This document shows positions 36,635-45,677 of a stretch of DNA of 64,000 bases, in pieces (the stretch's first letter is position 1; each line of letters opens with the position of its first letter). The notes under the pieces were generated by a model, which worked only from the letters and a program-made list of their open reading frames with translations, was not told where the DNA came from and did not search any database. Source of the stretch: Nitrospiraceae bacterium (GTDB taxonomy: Bacteria > Nitrospirota > Nitrospiria > Nitrospirales > UBA2166); NCBI GenBank assembly GCA_002726235.1, contig PBSN01000002.1, forward strand, positions 7,061 through 71,060. Direction: 5' to 3'. The position numbers and the translations under genes are program-made.

Positions 36635-37102
36635 ATGCTCCGTAGTATTCTATACGATCGTGAAAGTGAATTGCTCAGACAGGTTTGGGAAGTTGGTGAG
36701 AGGCAAGCAAACCTACTCGTCTTCGCCGCAATCATGCAACTCGAAGCATTGGGAGTTGCTCAGGATGAGAGACTGGAGAAGTTTGTTATCTTGAAGACCG
36801 AGAAAGCAGACGAGTACCTGAGTTTTGAATTTAGCGAAATCACATCCAACGCTCGTCTGTTCGACCAACAGCACACCTTCCCAGTACAAATCGATGAAAC
36901 CACGTTTATCACCAGGCTTTTTGGCGGGATACCCGGAGGTAGCACCACAGCGAAATGGCGTTCCGCAAACCGCAAAGAAACCCTGGCAGAAAAATTGTGT
37001 CTGCCCTTTTCCATAACCCTGCCCAACCCATTCTCCGACGAAACTTTCCGCCCGGGTTTTACTTTCGTTCCAAGAAAGCCGCGTAGCATACCGTTGGCTT
37101 AG
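36635..37102 (+). CDS. Hypothetical 155-residue protein
   Basis: An open frame of 155 codons diverges from the HDAC gene. The first 60 residues look helical and charged (RESELLRQVWEVGERQ); the later part holds glycine- and proline-rich stretches. No membrane segment and no recognised family. No ribosome-binding site is evident ahead of the ATG. Composition favours a coding frame over its shadow on the other strand, but I am not certain it is real. Confidence 0.45.
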   Translation: MLRSILYDRESELLRQVWEVGERQANLLVFAAIMQLEALGVAQDERLEKFVILKTEKADEYLSFEFSEITSNARLFDQQHTFPVQIDETTFITRLFGGIPGGSTTAKWRSANRKETLAEKLCLPFSITLPNPFSDETFRPGFTFVPRKPRSIPLA

Positions 37103-37366
37103 TTCTACCCACCCGCGCTATTTACGGGCATTGGGTACAACAGTACCATCATCTCTCCCGCAACTCGCGAAGCAAGAATTTTATTATTGGATTCGACAAT
37201 TTCTTTCTGCGAAAAACTTTTATGGCAACTCCTAGTCAAAGTGCAAATCTAACACTGGGACAATCCCACCCTCTCAGTTCGTTCCCTAAATCGTAGCCGT
37301 GAATTACAGAACTCTATAACTCTATTTGGCAAAACACAACGCCCGCATCCCAATCACATCGACCTT

Positions 37367-38311
37367 CTATCTATCCCGCCATTTGTCGCTATCACCCCAC
37401 TCTGACTCGGTAGGTTGTTCAAGTTCGCCGTAGTCAAACATCAAGTTATCCTGGTCCTCTTCTTCTGCCTGTTGTCGCCGACGGATTTTGAGTCGTCGAA
37501 CGTGCATTCCAAACGCAACGAATGCCAGAGTTGAAATTCCAATCCAGATCATGAAGTCGCTGGTCACAAATGGCACCCAACGCAGCCATACAGATTGCCG
37601 GTCTATAAATGCCTCAGCTGCTTGATGGGGCAATAGCGACACGACCTGTCGAAAGGCAATGGGAAAAGGTACATCTTGCGCAACGAGCGCCAAGATTCGC
37701 CTTGGTGTATCTTGACCATACTCCTGAATGATGTCCCGGACAAACCCTGCTGACAATGCGTACCCTCGGCGAGCGGTAGGAGCATTGCCACGAAAAAACA
37801 TATTTACCCGCTCGAGTGAAAATTCGTCGCGCTCGCCTACAGCCCATAGCAACCTAGCGCGATCTTCGATATCCCAAGTACGGGCCGCAATGGTGGCAAT
37901 GCCTTCATCAAACCATCGCGGAATCTCTCGCCCTCGAGCAGCACGATGATTCAAAATGTGCGCGACCTCGTGAACGAGAAGATCTTCGATTGCCCGGGCG
38001 GGATAGGAATGTACGCGCTCCGCAAGCAGCACGATGGTACTCGCTTCTCCATTGGCAAATCCCGATACCCATGGTGGGAGTTGTGCCCCAAGCTGAGAGG
38101 TTTCGGGGACCACATAGACGAGAATAGCCGGCCCGGGATAATCCAAACCAGCTAGTTTCATGGCATAGCTGTAATGCGGCCACCCCATGTTATTTAATCG
38201 CTTGACAATGGGTTGCAACGATTCCGGCGCTTCAAAAATCAGGTGAGGAGGATTCGCAGCCTGCATGGAATTTGGTTGGAACACAAGGCAGAAAATAACC
38301 AGAAATTGCAG
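37367..38311 (-). CDS. Exported zinc metallopeptidase, peptidase-MA-like
   Basis: A gluzincin-type protein of about 314 residues with a signal-like hydrophobic segment at the N-terminus and a C-terminal membrane helix near residues 255-275, followed by a charged tail. The HEVAH zinc motif sits near residue 113. No ATG lies in a sensible place: the longest frame starts at 38539, deep inside the divergent aldo/keto reductase. CTG at 38311, nine bases after GGGAG, gives a good signal peptide; that choice is inference. A 39-base gap then separates the two genes. Confidence 0.75.
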   Translation of the reverse strand: MQFLVIFCLVFQPNSMQAANPPHLIFEAPESLQPIVKRLNNMGWPHYSYAMKLAGLDYPGPAILVYVVPETSQLGAQLPPWVSGFANGEASTIVLLAERVHSYPARAIEDLLVHEVAHILNHRAARGREIPRWFDEGIATIAARTWDIEDRARLLWAVGERDEFSLERVNMFFRGNAPTARRGYALSAGFVRDIIQEYGQDTPRRILALVAQDVPFPIAFRQVVSLLPHQAAEAFIDRQSVWLRWVPFVTSDFMIWIGISTLAFVAFGMHVRRLKIRRRQQAEEEDQDNLMFDYGELEQPTESEWGDSDKWRDR

Positions 38312-38350
38312 AAATTGACGCTCCCAAATTCTGGTGATAAGGTGTTTCCG

Positions 38351-39229
38351 ATGGCAAAAATCCCGCAACGCATTCTTGGAAAAACTGGCGTCAACGTGCC
38401 AATTTTGGGATTTGGAACGGCCCCCATTGGAAACCTCCGTAATGCCAAAGATGCGGCTGCCATTTTTCACGAAGCCATTAACCTCGGAGTGACCTATATC
38501 GATACGGCTCATGATTTTGCTGGGTATGGACATGCTCAAAAGTATCTCGGCCCTGTGCTGAAAGAACGGCGAAACGAAGTCTTTCTTGTGACCAAATGCT
38601 TTGAGCCAAATGGAGAAAAAGCACTACACCTCTTGGAACGCAATCTCAAAGAACTTCAAACAGACCATACTGACCTAATGTTTGTCCATAGTTTAGGGCA
38701 TGACAAGATGGATCCATTACAGGTCTTTAGCCGACGCGGGGTATACCCCACGTTAATGCAAGCCAAAACGCAAGGACTGGCGCGGTTCGTCGGCGTCTCG
38801 GGCCACAACCGTCCACACCGCTTTGTGAAGGCGATTCAGCAATATGAATTTGATGTCCTGATGAATGCAACCAACTTCGTCGACCGGCATACCTATAACT
38901 TTGAAGAGCAGGTTTTCCCCCTTGCTACGCAAAAACAAATCGGATTGGTTGCAATGAAGGTGTTTGGGGGACAAGAGAAATCGCTCTTTGCCGGATTAAG
39001 TAATCGCAACATACCAACGCAATACCTCGATATCGCGTTTCGATATGCACTAAGCCTTCCACAGGTTGCCTGTTCGATTATCGGCATGTCAACACGCGAC
39101 GAATTGCTCCAAAACGTCGCGCGAGCGCGAAACTTTACTCCGGTCACCCCGCGAGAGCTAGCCATGCTTACCCCCATAGGAAAAACACTGGCGAACAAGT
39201 GGGGAACTCACTTCGGCACACTTGTGTAA
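38351..39229 (+). CDS. Aldo/keto reductase family oxidoreductase
   Basis: A 292-residue TIM-barrel protein. Typical elements are RILGKTGVNVPILGFG, DTAHDFAGYGHAQKYLG with the catalytic Asp and Tyr region, a TKCF lysine segment and MFVHSLGH. It reduces aldehydes or ketones with NADPH. ATG 38351 has AAGGTG about 6 bases upstream; the longer frame beginning at 38213 runs into the divergent metallopeptidase. Not a sugar-specific signature. It is followed by a cluster of small exported proteins. Confidence 0.92.
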   Translation: MAKIPQRILGKTGVNVPILGFGTAPIGNLRNAKDAAAIFHEAINLGVTYIDTAHDFAGYGHAQKYLGPVLKERRNEVFLVTKCFEPNGEKALHLLERNLKELQTDHTDLMFVHSLGHDKMDPLQVFSRRGVYPTLMQAKTQGLARFVGVSGHNRPHRFVKAIQQYEFDVLMNATNFVDRHTYNFEEQVFPLATQKQIGLVAMKVFGGQEKSLFAGLSNRNIPTQYLDIAFRYALSLPQVACSIIGMSTRDELLQNVARARNFTPVTPRELAMLTPIGKTLANKWGTHFGTLV

Positions 39230-39272
39230 AATGACACCGTCATTAATTTGTGTACTGGAGTCCCATAGGCGT

Positions 39273-39848
39273 ATGGGAATTCTACGTTCCAGCGTGGTCT
39301 TTTGTTTGCTGTGGGGGGCACCAGCTGGTGCGTTTGCAACAACCTCCTCCGTCATCGATGCAGGCGTGTCTTGGCAATCGATAACCATTTCACCAGAACA
39401 GATGGTGCACGCGAAAACTCGTGGCAATGCACTGCTCGCACGATCTGACCTCGCACTCCTGTTTGAAGCGGAGAAAACCATCCACCTTGCAACCCTCCTT
39501 GAACCAGCATTGCTCATTTCTCACCACGAATCGGCGGTCAACTTTCCACATCACCATCTCCCAACATCGACTGTTCTCCGCTTAAAACCCCAGAAGGCTG
39601 TGGATCAGATATTTCAGGCGTTACAAGAAGAGTTGTGTCAGCATGATCCCGCCATATTAGATCTGTCGTTAGATGATACCATCACCAGCTGGCTGCCGGT
39701 TGCGATTGCGGCTGTCCCAGCGGCAGTGACAACCTCATCATCCATCCAGTTTGCACAGGATTTAGCCGCCACAATTGTCGTGTTATTCTTCAAAATAGGC
39801 CAACCCGATGCGTGTTACGTTGACTCGCCCTACGAGGGAACATTCTAG
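39273..39848 (+). CDS. Hypothetical exported protein
   Basis: A 191-residue protein with a signal peptide (about 1-23, ending near AGAFA) and no recognised domain. The mature part is helix-rich. An ATG at 39231 gives a longer N-terminus but with poorer signal; the ATG at 39273 is chosen. It directly abuts the next small exported gene, ending one base before its start. Confidence 0.65.
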   Translation: MGILRSSVVFCLLWGAPAGAFATTSSVIDAGVSWQSITISPEQMVHAKTRGNALLARSDLALLFEAEKTIHLATLLEPALLISHHESAVNFPHHHLPTSTVLRLKPQKAVDQIFQALQEELCQHDPAILDLSLDDTITSWLPVAIAAVPAAVTTSSSIQFAQDLAATIVVLFFKIGQPDACYVDSPYEGTF

Positions 39849-40376
39849 ATGCCCGCTCAATTCCAAAACATCCTTTGTGCCAGCGCTGTGCTTGTCTGCT
39901 TGTGCATGAATTCGATCCGCCCTGCAATTGCTGAGGAGGGAGGTGACAATGGCGCACTCGCACGAAGCCCGGATCATTCGACCATTGTCACAGCACTCCT
40001 ATATCCCGTAAACCGCATTCTCGATATTTTCGACATCTTCCGCATAAATGTCGGCTTTGGGCCGGGATATGGCATCAATGTACGGGCGACCAAAGTGCTT
40101 CAGGTTGGGATTGAGAGCTACTCGACCGTACGCGTTGGGCTCGGCAAAGAATCCGGAATCTGGAATCCCCGATATGGAATTGTATATACGGAGTCAGAAC
40201 CGTTCACCGCTGGAGCCAGCATGGCCTATATGGGTGGACGACAACGTGGGGCGATGGAAGTCGGAACAACGGTGCACCTTGGTTTTGTGGGAGCGGAGGC
40301 TGCTATTGACTTAGCTGAAATCGCGGACTTTTTTTTGGGATTCGTCATCATTGACTTCAAAAAAGATGACCATTAG
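39849..40376 (+). CDS. Hypothetical exported glycine-rich protein
   Basis: A 175-residue protein with a signal peptide (cleavage near AIA, residue 28). The mature part has ILDIFDIFRINVGFGPGYGINVR, a regular strand pattern with glycine and aromatic residues as in small outer-membrane or surface proteins. A hydrophobic C-terminus (FFLGFVIIDF) follows. I do not recognise a family or function. It starts right after its neighbour and ends 19 bases before the TPR lipoprotein. Confidence 0.7.
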   Translation: MPAQFQNILCASAVLVCLCMNSIRPAIAEEGGDNGALARSPDHSTIVTALLYPVNRILDIFDIFRINVGFGPGYGINVRATKVLQVGIESYSTVRVGLGKESGIWNPRYGIVYTESEPFTAGASMAYMGGRQRGAMEVGTTVHLGFVGAEAAIDLAEIADFFLGFVIIDFKKDDH

Positions 40377-40395
40377 CGTGTTATTGTATTAACCC

Positions 40396-41097
40396 ATGAA
40401 ATATTTCGCGTATAGAAGCCAATGCGGCATGAGGCAATTGATCATCACGACATGTTTCCTCCCCCTGATTGTTCTTATCTCAATCGGCTGTACCGACGAT
40501 AGAGATTGGATCACGTTGCAGCAAGAAGCCGCGAAGCTTGTCGAAGAAGGGGATTTTGCGGGAGCCGAAGACCTCGCTCAGAAATCCCTCACGCACGCAG
40601 AGAACACCATTGGACCGGATCATGCAGATGTTGCACACGTCCATAATACACTGGCAATGGTAGCCTATGGCAATCAAGACTATGCACAAACAGAAGCCCA
40701 TCATCGCCACGCCCTAGCCATTCAGGAACAAGCGCTTGGCAAAAACGACTTCGAAATCGGACGAACGCTCGCCTCTCTTGGTGACTTTTTCCTAAGTCAA
40801 AACAAGCTCACTGAAGCCGCAGAAACGCACGAACGCGCACACGAAATCCTCGTCGCCAATCTTGGTGATCAACACCCTGATATCGGTCGTAGTATCAATA
40901 ATCTTGCCAGAATCTATACCGCACAGAATCGGCTAAGGGAAGCGGCCAGTCACCATGCGCAAGCGTTGGCCATCCTCGAAGCTACACTCGGTCCTGATGA
41001 CCCAGAGGTAAAAATGGTCATTGATAACCTCACAATACTCTATTCCGACATTGCCCCATCAGAAACGGCGGACACATCACGGCCGATAGATCCATAG
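40396..41097 (+). CDS. TPR-repeat lipoprotein
   Basis: A 233-residue protein with a lipoprotein signal: a hydrophobic stretch ends in LISIGC, Cys about residue 32. The mature part has kinesin-light-chain-like tetratricopeptide repeats of about 42 residues (for example NTLAMVAYGNQDYAQTEAHHRHALAI and similar), usually scaffolds for protein contacts. A second ATG 11 codons downstream could be the start. It seems to form a unit with the two preceding exported proteins and the ferredoxin after it. Confidence 0.8.
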   Translation: MKYFAYRSQCGMRQLIITTCFLPLIVLISIGCTDDRDWITLQQEAAKLVEEGDFAGAEDLAQKSLTHAENTIGPDHADVAHVHNTLAMVAYGNQDYAQTEAHHRHALAIQEQALGKNDFEIGRTLASLGDFFLSQNKLTEAAETHERAHEILVANLGDQHPDIGRSINNLARIYTAQNRLREAASHHAQALAILEATLGPDDPEVKMVIDNLTILYSDIAPSETADTSRPIDP

Positions 41098-41104
41098 TAG
41101 CCCT

Positions 41105-41416
41105 ATGCGATTCACTCACCACATATTTATTTGCACCAACCAGCGGCTGAAGGGCGACCCTCGAGGGTGTTGTGCCAATAACGATTCCGAGCATTTTCGG
41201 TCTTTTTTTAAACAGGAAGTTGCACGGCTTGGTCTAAAGGGAAAGGTGCGGGCAAACAAAGCCGGATGCCTAGACCACTGCATGTATGGACCAGCAGTGG
41301 TTGTCTATCCTGAGGGAGTATGGTACTGGATTGGATCAGAAAAAGACGTGACGGAGATTATGGAGCGCCATATCGTCAAGGGGGAGATCGTTGAGCGGCT
41401 ACTTATCCCCGACTAA
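41105..41416 (+). CDS. Thioredoxin-like [2Fe-2S] ferredoxin
   Basis: A 103-residue protein of the NuoE-like ferredoxin fold. Cluster ligands are Cys10, Cys22 (or Cys23), Cys55 and Cys59, matching the family's C-(11-12)-C-(32)-C-x3-C spacing. It carries a single [2Fe-2S] cluster and passes electrons to an unknown partner. It starts 7 bases after the TPR lipoprotein stop. No hydrogenase or nitrogenase genes are near, which leaves its client unclear. Confidence 0.92.
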   Translation: MRFTHHIFICTNQRLKGDPRGCCANNDSEHFRSFFKQEVARLGLKGKVRANKAGCLDHCMYGPAVVVYPEGVWYWIGSEKDVTEIMERHIVKGEIVERLLIPD

Positions 41417-41545
41417 AGCACCATTTCTTCCTAAGAATCTAGTGAAAAGCCCCTGCCCGTGTCGTGGCTCTCTTGCTCACGCTCCCCACATACGGCCAGA
41501 GCCGCCGAACCATCGCGCCGAAAAGTAATACTGAGAACCATCATG

Positions 41546-42493
41546 TCATAGTTTATCTCTGTGGCGATTGAGGAATGCGAGAATCCTCGCTGAAAAGTCT
41601 TGTGGCTTTTCCTGGGAAAGAAAATGCCCAGCATCGGAATATCGTTCGATCTCAGACTGCGGCAATATCAGTTTAAATAAGTTGACATTCTCCGGAGGAA
41701 TAATGGGATCTTGCTCTCCCCAGGCGAGAAGGACAGGCCCATCAAATGCCTGCAGGCTCCTTCGAAACATATTTTGGTGATCGAATTGAAACCCTCGCAG
41801 TACCTTCTGTAATATTTTTCTGGATTGAATGGTTTTGACATTCATCCATACCCGGTCATCAAACTCGCCCTTACTCTTTTCACCGTCCGCAAACAACGCT
41901 CTGCCTAGCATACTGACCATTGGCCGATTGGTGGCATAGACACCCATCCATCCCGTCGGCGACCACTTCAGAAACTTGAGCAAAAACGGCATATGAAACG
42001 CCTCATTGGTATACCATGTATTGGCGATCACTAAACCGCTAACTTTCTCAGGGTGCGCCGCAAGCAGTTCAAAACTGATCGGCCCAGCAATATCAGTCAC
42101 AGCAAATACTGCATGATCGACATTAATGGCTTTCAAAAAATGATTGAGCCACTCCCCATACGCCGACCAGGAATAGTCCGCATCTCGTGGTCGATCCGAG
42201 TAGCCGAACCCGTATAAATCTGGAACAATCACCCGATAGTTTGCAGCCAAAACGGGGATAAACTTGCGCCATTCCCACGAGGACAGGGGCAACCCATGCA
42301 GTAGCACGACCACCGGACCGTTCCCGCGATCAATGTAGAAAGTTTTCTTACCGTCAACAGTGACAAAATCCCCTTCAACATATCGAGGATCCTCTGGCCC
42401 CCAGAGAATGTCATGCCCAGCACACCCAATGCTCGAAAGGAGGGTGAAGACAACGAGAACGCGGAAAATGCCAATGCCCATTGGCTTTCTCAT
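41546..42493 (-). CDS. Alpha/beta-hydrolase lipoprotein with an aspartate nucleophile
   Basis: A 315-residue hydrolase with a lipoprotein signal (LLSSIGC near residue 24). The HGLPLSSWEW oxyanion segment follows, and the nucleophile elbow reads VTDIAGP, with Asp where esterases have Ser; this is the haloalkane dehalogenase/epoxide hydrolase arrangement. GWGEQDP-type LAWGEQDPIIP and a late DAGHF histidine complete the triad. The substrate is unknown. The ATG at 42493 overlaps the stop of the upstream gene by one base (TGATG). Confidence 0.85.
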   Translation of the reverse strand: MRKPMGIGIFRVLVVFTLLSSIGCAGHDILWGPEDPRYVEGDFVTVDGKKTFYIDRGNGPVVVLLHGLPLSSWEWRKFIPVLAANYRVIVPDLYGFGYSDRPRDADYSWSAYGEWLNHFLKAINVDHAVFAVTDIAGPISFELLAAHPEKVSGLVIANTWYTNEAFHMPFLLKFLKWSPTGWMGVYATNRPMVSMLGRALFADGEKSKGEFDDRVWMNVKTIQSRKILQKVLRGFQFDHQNMFRRSLQAFDGPVLLAWGEQDPIIPPENVNLFKLILPQSEIERYSDAGHFLSQEKPQDFSARILAFLNRHRDKL

Positions 42494-43374
42494 CACTTGA
42501 ATTTCAGCACCTTCAGGGTCGCAATGTCTTTCCACGCTGACACCATTGTCGCCCCTTCAGGAATATCTTCTTCATCGTCCTCATCCAACACCATCACTGC
42601 TTGGAGTTCTTGGTCTACATACTCCTCAATAGCATCGACATTGCTACTAATTCCAGCCTTGATGTTTGTCCAGCCCTCCTCTCTCCACCCTTCAACCTTC
42701 GATACCAAGGCACGCGTACCAGGTCGCAGCATAAACACCGGACCGGACGGAAAAGCATGCTCGGCAAGCCATTCATGTACATCAGGTGATTGGGAGGCAC
42801 TGCCAACAAAAAGGTACAGCAATGCGGCTCGTTTCGACACGTCAGTGAGGGCATCGGATGCCCCAGGCATAGGATTGGGAAGGCTACCATGAGTCTGTCC
42901 AAACGCTGAAAGATCGAACGGACCGAATTTCGGTTTTTCAACATGCATCATGGTAGCCGCAAGTTCAACCAATACGATGGGACGTGTCCGATCCGCACTC
43001 CCAATCATCGCTGTATAAGACTGAGCCTTCACACGCTTTCCATGAGCGAGCCTCACTGTAAACTCCAGTACGCCTTTCTTTTTCGGAACAAACTCCTTCC
43101 TCGCCCAACCATCGCCCCCTGTCATTGCCTGACCGATAGACCTCCCATCGACGAGAAACTCCACGGGTTCACCACCAAGACCGGTTTGCATAAAAAATCG
43201 TGTTTTGACCAGTCTTGCGGAAAGCAAGACCGGCTGCTTTGGTTGCGCCAGAACATCGGAGGCGATGAGTTCAGCCGACTCCCGCGACACTAGAGTTACG
43301 TCAGGGACATCTGAGAATCCCCACAGCGCGATGAGGAAAGGAAACAGAAAAAAACCGAACGCCCTAAATAACAT
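42493..43374 (-). CDS. Exported protein with Ig-like and HAD-like regions
   Basis: A 293-residue protein with a hydrophobic N-terminus (about 5-20). Residues about 45-115 look like a beta-sandwich (EPVEFLVDGRSIG, VLEFTVRLAHG). The C-terminal half (about 130-260) contains an IVLVELAATM strand and SASQSPDVHEWLA, LYLFVGSA segments reminiscent of a HAD-like/LNS2 phosphatidate phosphatase fold, but the catalytic DxDxT is not intact (VELAAT). So it may be an inactive relative. It is co-translated with the hydrolase downstream. Confidence 0.6.
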   Translation of the reverse strand: MLFRAFGFFLFPFLIALWGFSDVPDVTLVSRESAELIASDVLAQPKQPVLLSARLVKTRFFMQTGLGGEPVEFLVDGRSIGQAMTGGDGWARKEFVPKKKGVLEFTVRLAHGKRVKAQSYTAMIGSADRTRPIVLVELAATMMHVEKPKFGPFDLSAFGQTHGSLPNPMPGASDALTDVSKRAALLYLFVGSASQSPDVHEWLAEHAFPSGPVFMLRPGTRALVSKVEGWREEGWTNIKAGISSNVDAIEEYVDQELQAVMVLDEDDEEDIPEGATMVSAWKDIATLKVLKFK

Positions 43375-43452
43375 TCGATGATCTTGAACTTTCCAGAAGA
43401 GGCTGGTACAGTTTCCGGCGTTTCGTTGAGGCGATTCCAAAGACATTCCGAC

Positions 43453-43458
43453 TACAAT
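43453..43458 (+). promoter_or_regulatory. Candidate -10 element for tRNA-Thr
   Basis: TACAAT lies 12 bases before the tRNA start, the normal place for a -10 box. No convincing -35 at 17-base spacing was seen; TTGAGG is present 21 bases upstream. Confidence 0.35.
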
Positions 43459-43469
43459 TCATCACACAG

Positions 43470-43544
<75 letters not shown>

Positions 43545-43714
43545 TCATACACTAAAAGATGCAACACCACGCTACCACACAGGTATCATCGCTTATCTCA
43601 AACGTTTTCATGAACCCGCCTTCCTGCCAATCATTCTCATCATTAGTCACATTCAGCTGGGCTATCAGATAGCGTCGTGATGGCGGTTGTGGCATACTGG
43701 ACTGCAAGCGTTTG

Positions 43715-45580
43715 ATGACAACCAAGGACCCTTGGCAATTAGACTTGGGAGCTCGCCCCCTCGGCGCTTCCGAGGTTTTCTTCCGCGTTTGGGCTCCGTT
43801 TGCCCAAACAGTGTCCGTTCGGGCTTCCGAACGGCAGGGTGATGACTTTCCCCTTGAGAAACAGGATTTCGGATATTTTCAGGGCACGATTGCTCTGTCG
43901 GGTCCAGGTACACGGTATCAGTACATATTGGATGGGGAAAAAGCTCGCCCGGATCCTGCCTCCCGCTCACAGCCCAACGGTGTTCACAACCCATCAGAAG
44001 TCGTGGCAATTACTGGATTCCCTTGGACAGATCAGAACTGGAAGGGCCTGCCACTCGAAAGACTTATCCTGTACGAACTCCACACAGGTACGTTTACACA
44101 GGAAGGAACGTTTGAAGCGATCATTCCGTTCCTCGATTACCTCGCAAATGAAGTGGGTGTCACAGCAATTGAATTGATGCCCATCGCGCAATTTCCAGGA
44201 ACACGTAACTGGGGATACGACGGGGTCTATCCATTTGCTCCCCACAACAGCTTTGGAGGGGGACAAGGGCTCAAGCAGCTCGTGGATGCGTGCCATGCAC
44301 GCAATCTCGCAGTCATCCTCGATGTTGTCTACAATCATCTCGGACCTGAGGGAAACTATCTCGGCGACTTCGGACCCTACTTCACGGACCGCTACCACAC
44401 ACCCTGGGGACAGGCCATCAATTATGACGGAGCAGATAGCGATCCGGTCCGTCATTATTTTATCAGCAACGCTCGCTACTGGATCACTGAGTACCATATC
44501 GATGCTCTCAGACTCGATGCGATTCACGGCATCTTCGATTGCAGGGCGATCCACATCCTCGAAGAATTGACATCGGCCGTCCATCAGCTTGGAGAACAAC
44601 TCGGTCGAAGTGTGCTCGTGATCGCAGAAAGCGATAGCAATGACGCGAAAGTCATACGGCACACACGCGACGCTGGATATGGTATCGACGCTCAGTGGAG
44701 CGATGATTTTCACCATGCACTGCATGCCCTGCTTACTCATGAAACGGTTGGTTATTACGAAGACTTTGGCCATCTCGATGACCTTTCAACAGCATTCACC
44801 GATGGATTTGTCTATCAGGGTCAGGCTTCTGCGTTTCGCAAGCGGCGCCACGGAAGTCCAACCAAGGGCTGCGACTCATCACAATTCATCATTTGTTGCC
44901 AAAACCATGACCAGATCGGAAACCGGCCTAGAGGTAATCGGTTGAGCACCCTTGTTTCAAATGCGGCATTGAAGGTTGCAGCAGCTTCTGTACTCCTCTC
45001 CCCAAATACTCCTCTCATTTTTATGGGGGAGGAATATGGAGAAACGGCGCCATTTTTTTATTTCGTCGATCACGCTGACCCACATCTCCAAGCTACAATC
45101 CGCGATGGGCGTCAGGCTGAATACAAAAACTTTGGATGGTTGGAGACTGGGCCCGATCCAAATACTATTGACGTATTTGAACGTTCGAGAGTTCATCCCG
45201 GAGTTCAGACTAATTCCAAACAACAGGCCATACTACGATGGTATCGCCGGCTGATCAGTCTTAGAAATCAAGTCCCTGCCCTAGGAACTTCAAAAGGAGG
45301 AATGCTTAGCCTATGGACCTTTCCTGAGCGAGTGCTTATCATGCATCGCTGGGCCTCCGATGGACCTCAGGCAATTGTGGTTTTGGGATTCAACCCTGCC
45401 CCAACGGAAATCAACATATGTGCTCCAAAAGGAACATGGACACGGGCACTTGATGCCTCATCGGAAAAAAACGGAGTGACGGGTCAAGCGAACATGCCAA
45501 AAGAACTTACCATTGATGCCAAGGGTCAATCCATCCCTATCCCAAGCTTCACCGCGACGGTATATCTAACATCGTGTTGA
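43715..45580 (+). CDS. treZ: Malto-oligosyltrehalose trehalohydrolase
   Basis: A GH13 enzyme (about 621 residues) that releases trehalose from maltooligosyl-trehalose. N-terminal beta-sandwich (FFRVWAPFAQ), then the barrel with YELHTGTFTQEGTFEAI, the WGYDGVYPFAPH motif, DVVYNHLGPEGNYL, the nucleophile in LRLDAIHGI near residue 267, the VIAESDSND glutamate near 305, and the NHDQIGNRPRGNR signature. The ATG at 43715 is preferred to a TTG just before. TreY is not in the window. With the GH15 gene this suggests glycogen-linked trehalose turnover, useful under osmotic stress. Confidence 0.95.
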   Translation: MTTKDPWQLDLGARPLGASEVFFRVWAPFAQTVSVRASERQGDDFPLEKQDFGYFQGTIALSGPGTRYQYILDGEKARPDPASRSQPNGVHNPSEVVAITGFPWTDQNWKGLPLERLILYELHTGTFTQEGTFEAIIPFLDYLANEVGVTAIELMPIAQFPGTRNWGYDGVYPFAPHNSFGGGQGLKQLVDACHARNLAVILDVVYNHLGPEGNYLGDFGPYFTDRYHTPWGQAINYDGADSDPVRHYFISNARYWITEYHIDALRLDAIHGIFDCRAIHILEELTSAVHQLGEQLGRSVLVIAESDSNDAKVIRHTRDAGYGIDAQWSDDFHHALHALLTHETVGYYEDFGHLDDLSTAFTDGFVYQGQASAFRKRRHGSPTKGCDSSQFIICCQNHDQIGNRPRGNRLSTLVSNAALKVAAASVLLSPNTPLIFMGEEYGETAPFFYFVDHADPHLQATIRDGRQAEYKNFGWLETGPDPNTIDVFERSRVHPGVQTNSKQQAILRWYRRLISLRNQVPALGTSKGGMLSLWTFPERVLIMHRWASDGPQAIVVLGFNPAPTEINICAPKGTWTRALDASSEKNGVTGQANMPKELTIDAKGQSIPIPSFTATVYLTSC

Positions 45581-45677
45581 AAAATAATTCCCGAGCCATC
45601 AAGGGCCTGGCAATGCGAAAGTCCATGCTGACACCACACTCGTCCGCAGAATGACCTCCAATTCGCGTTAATAAGTC

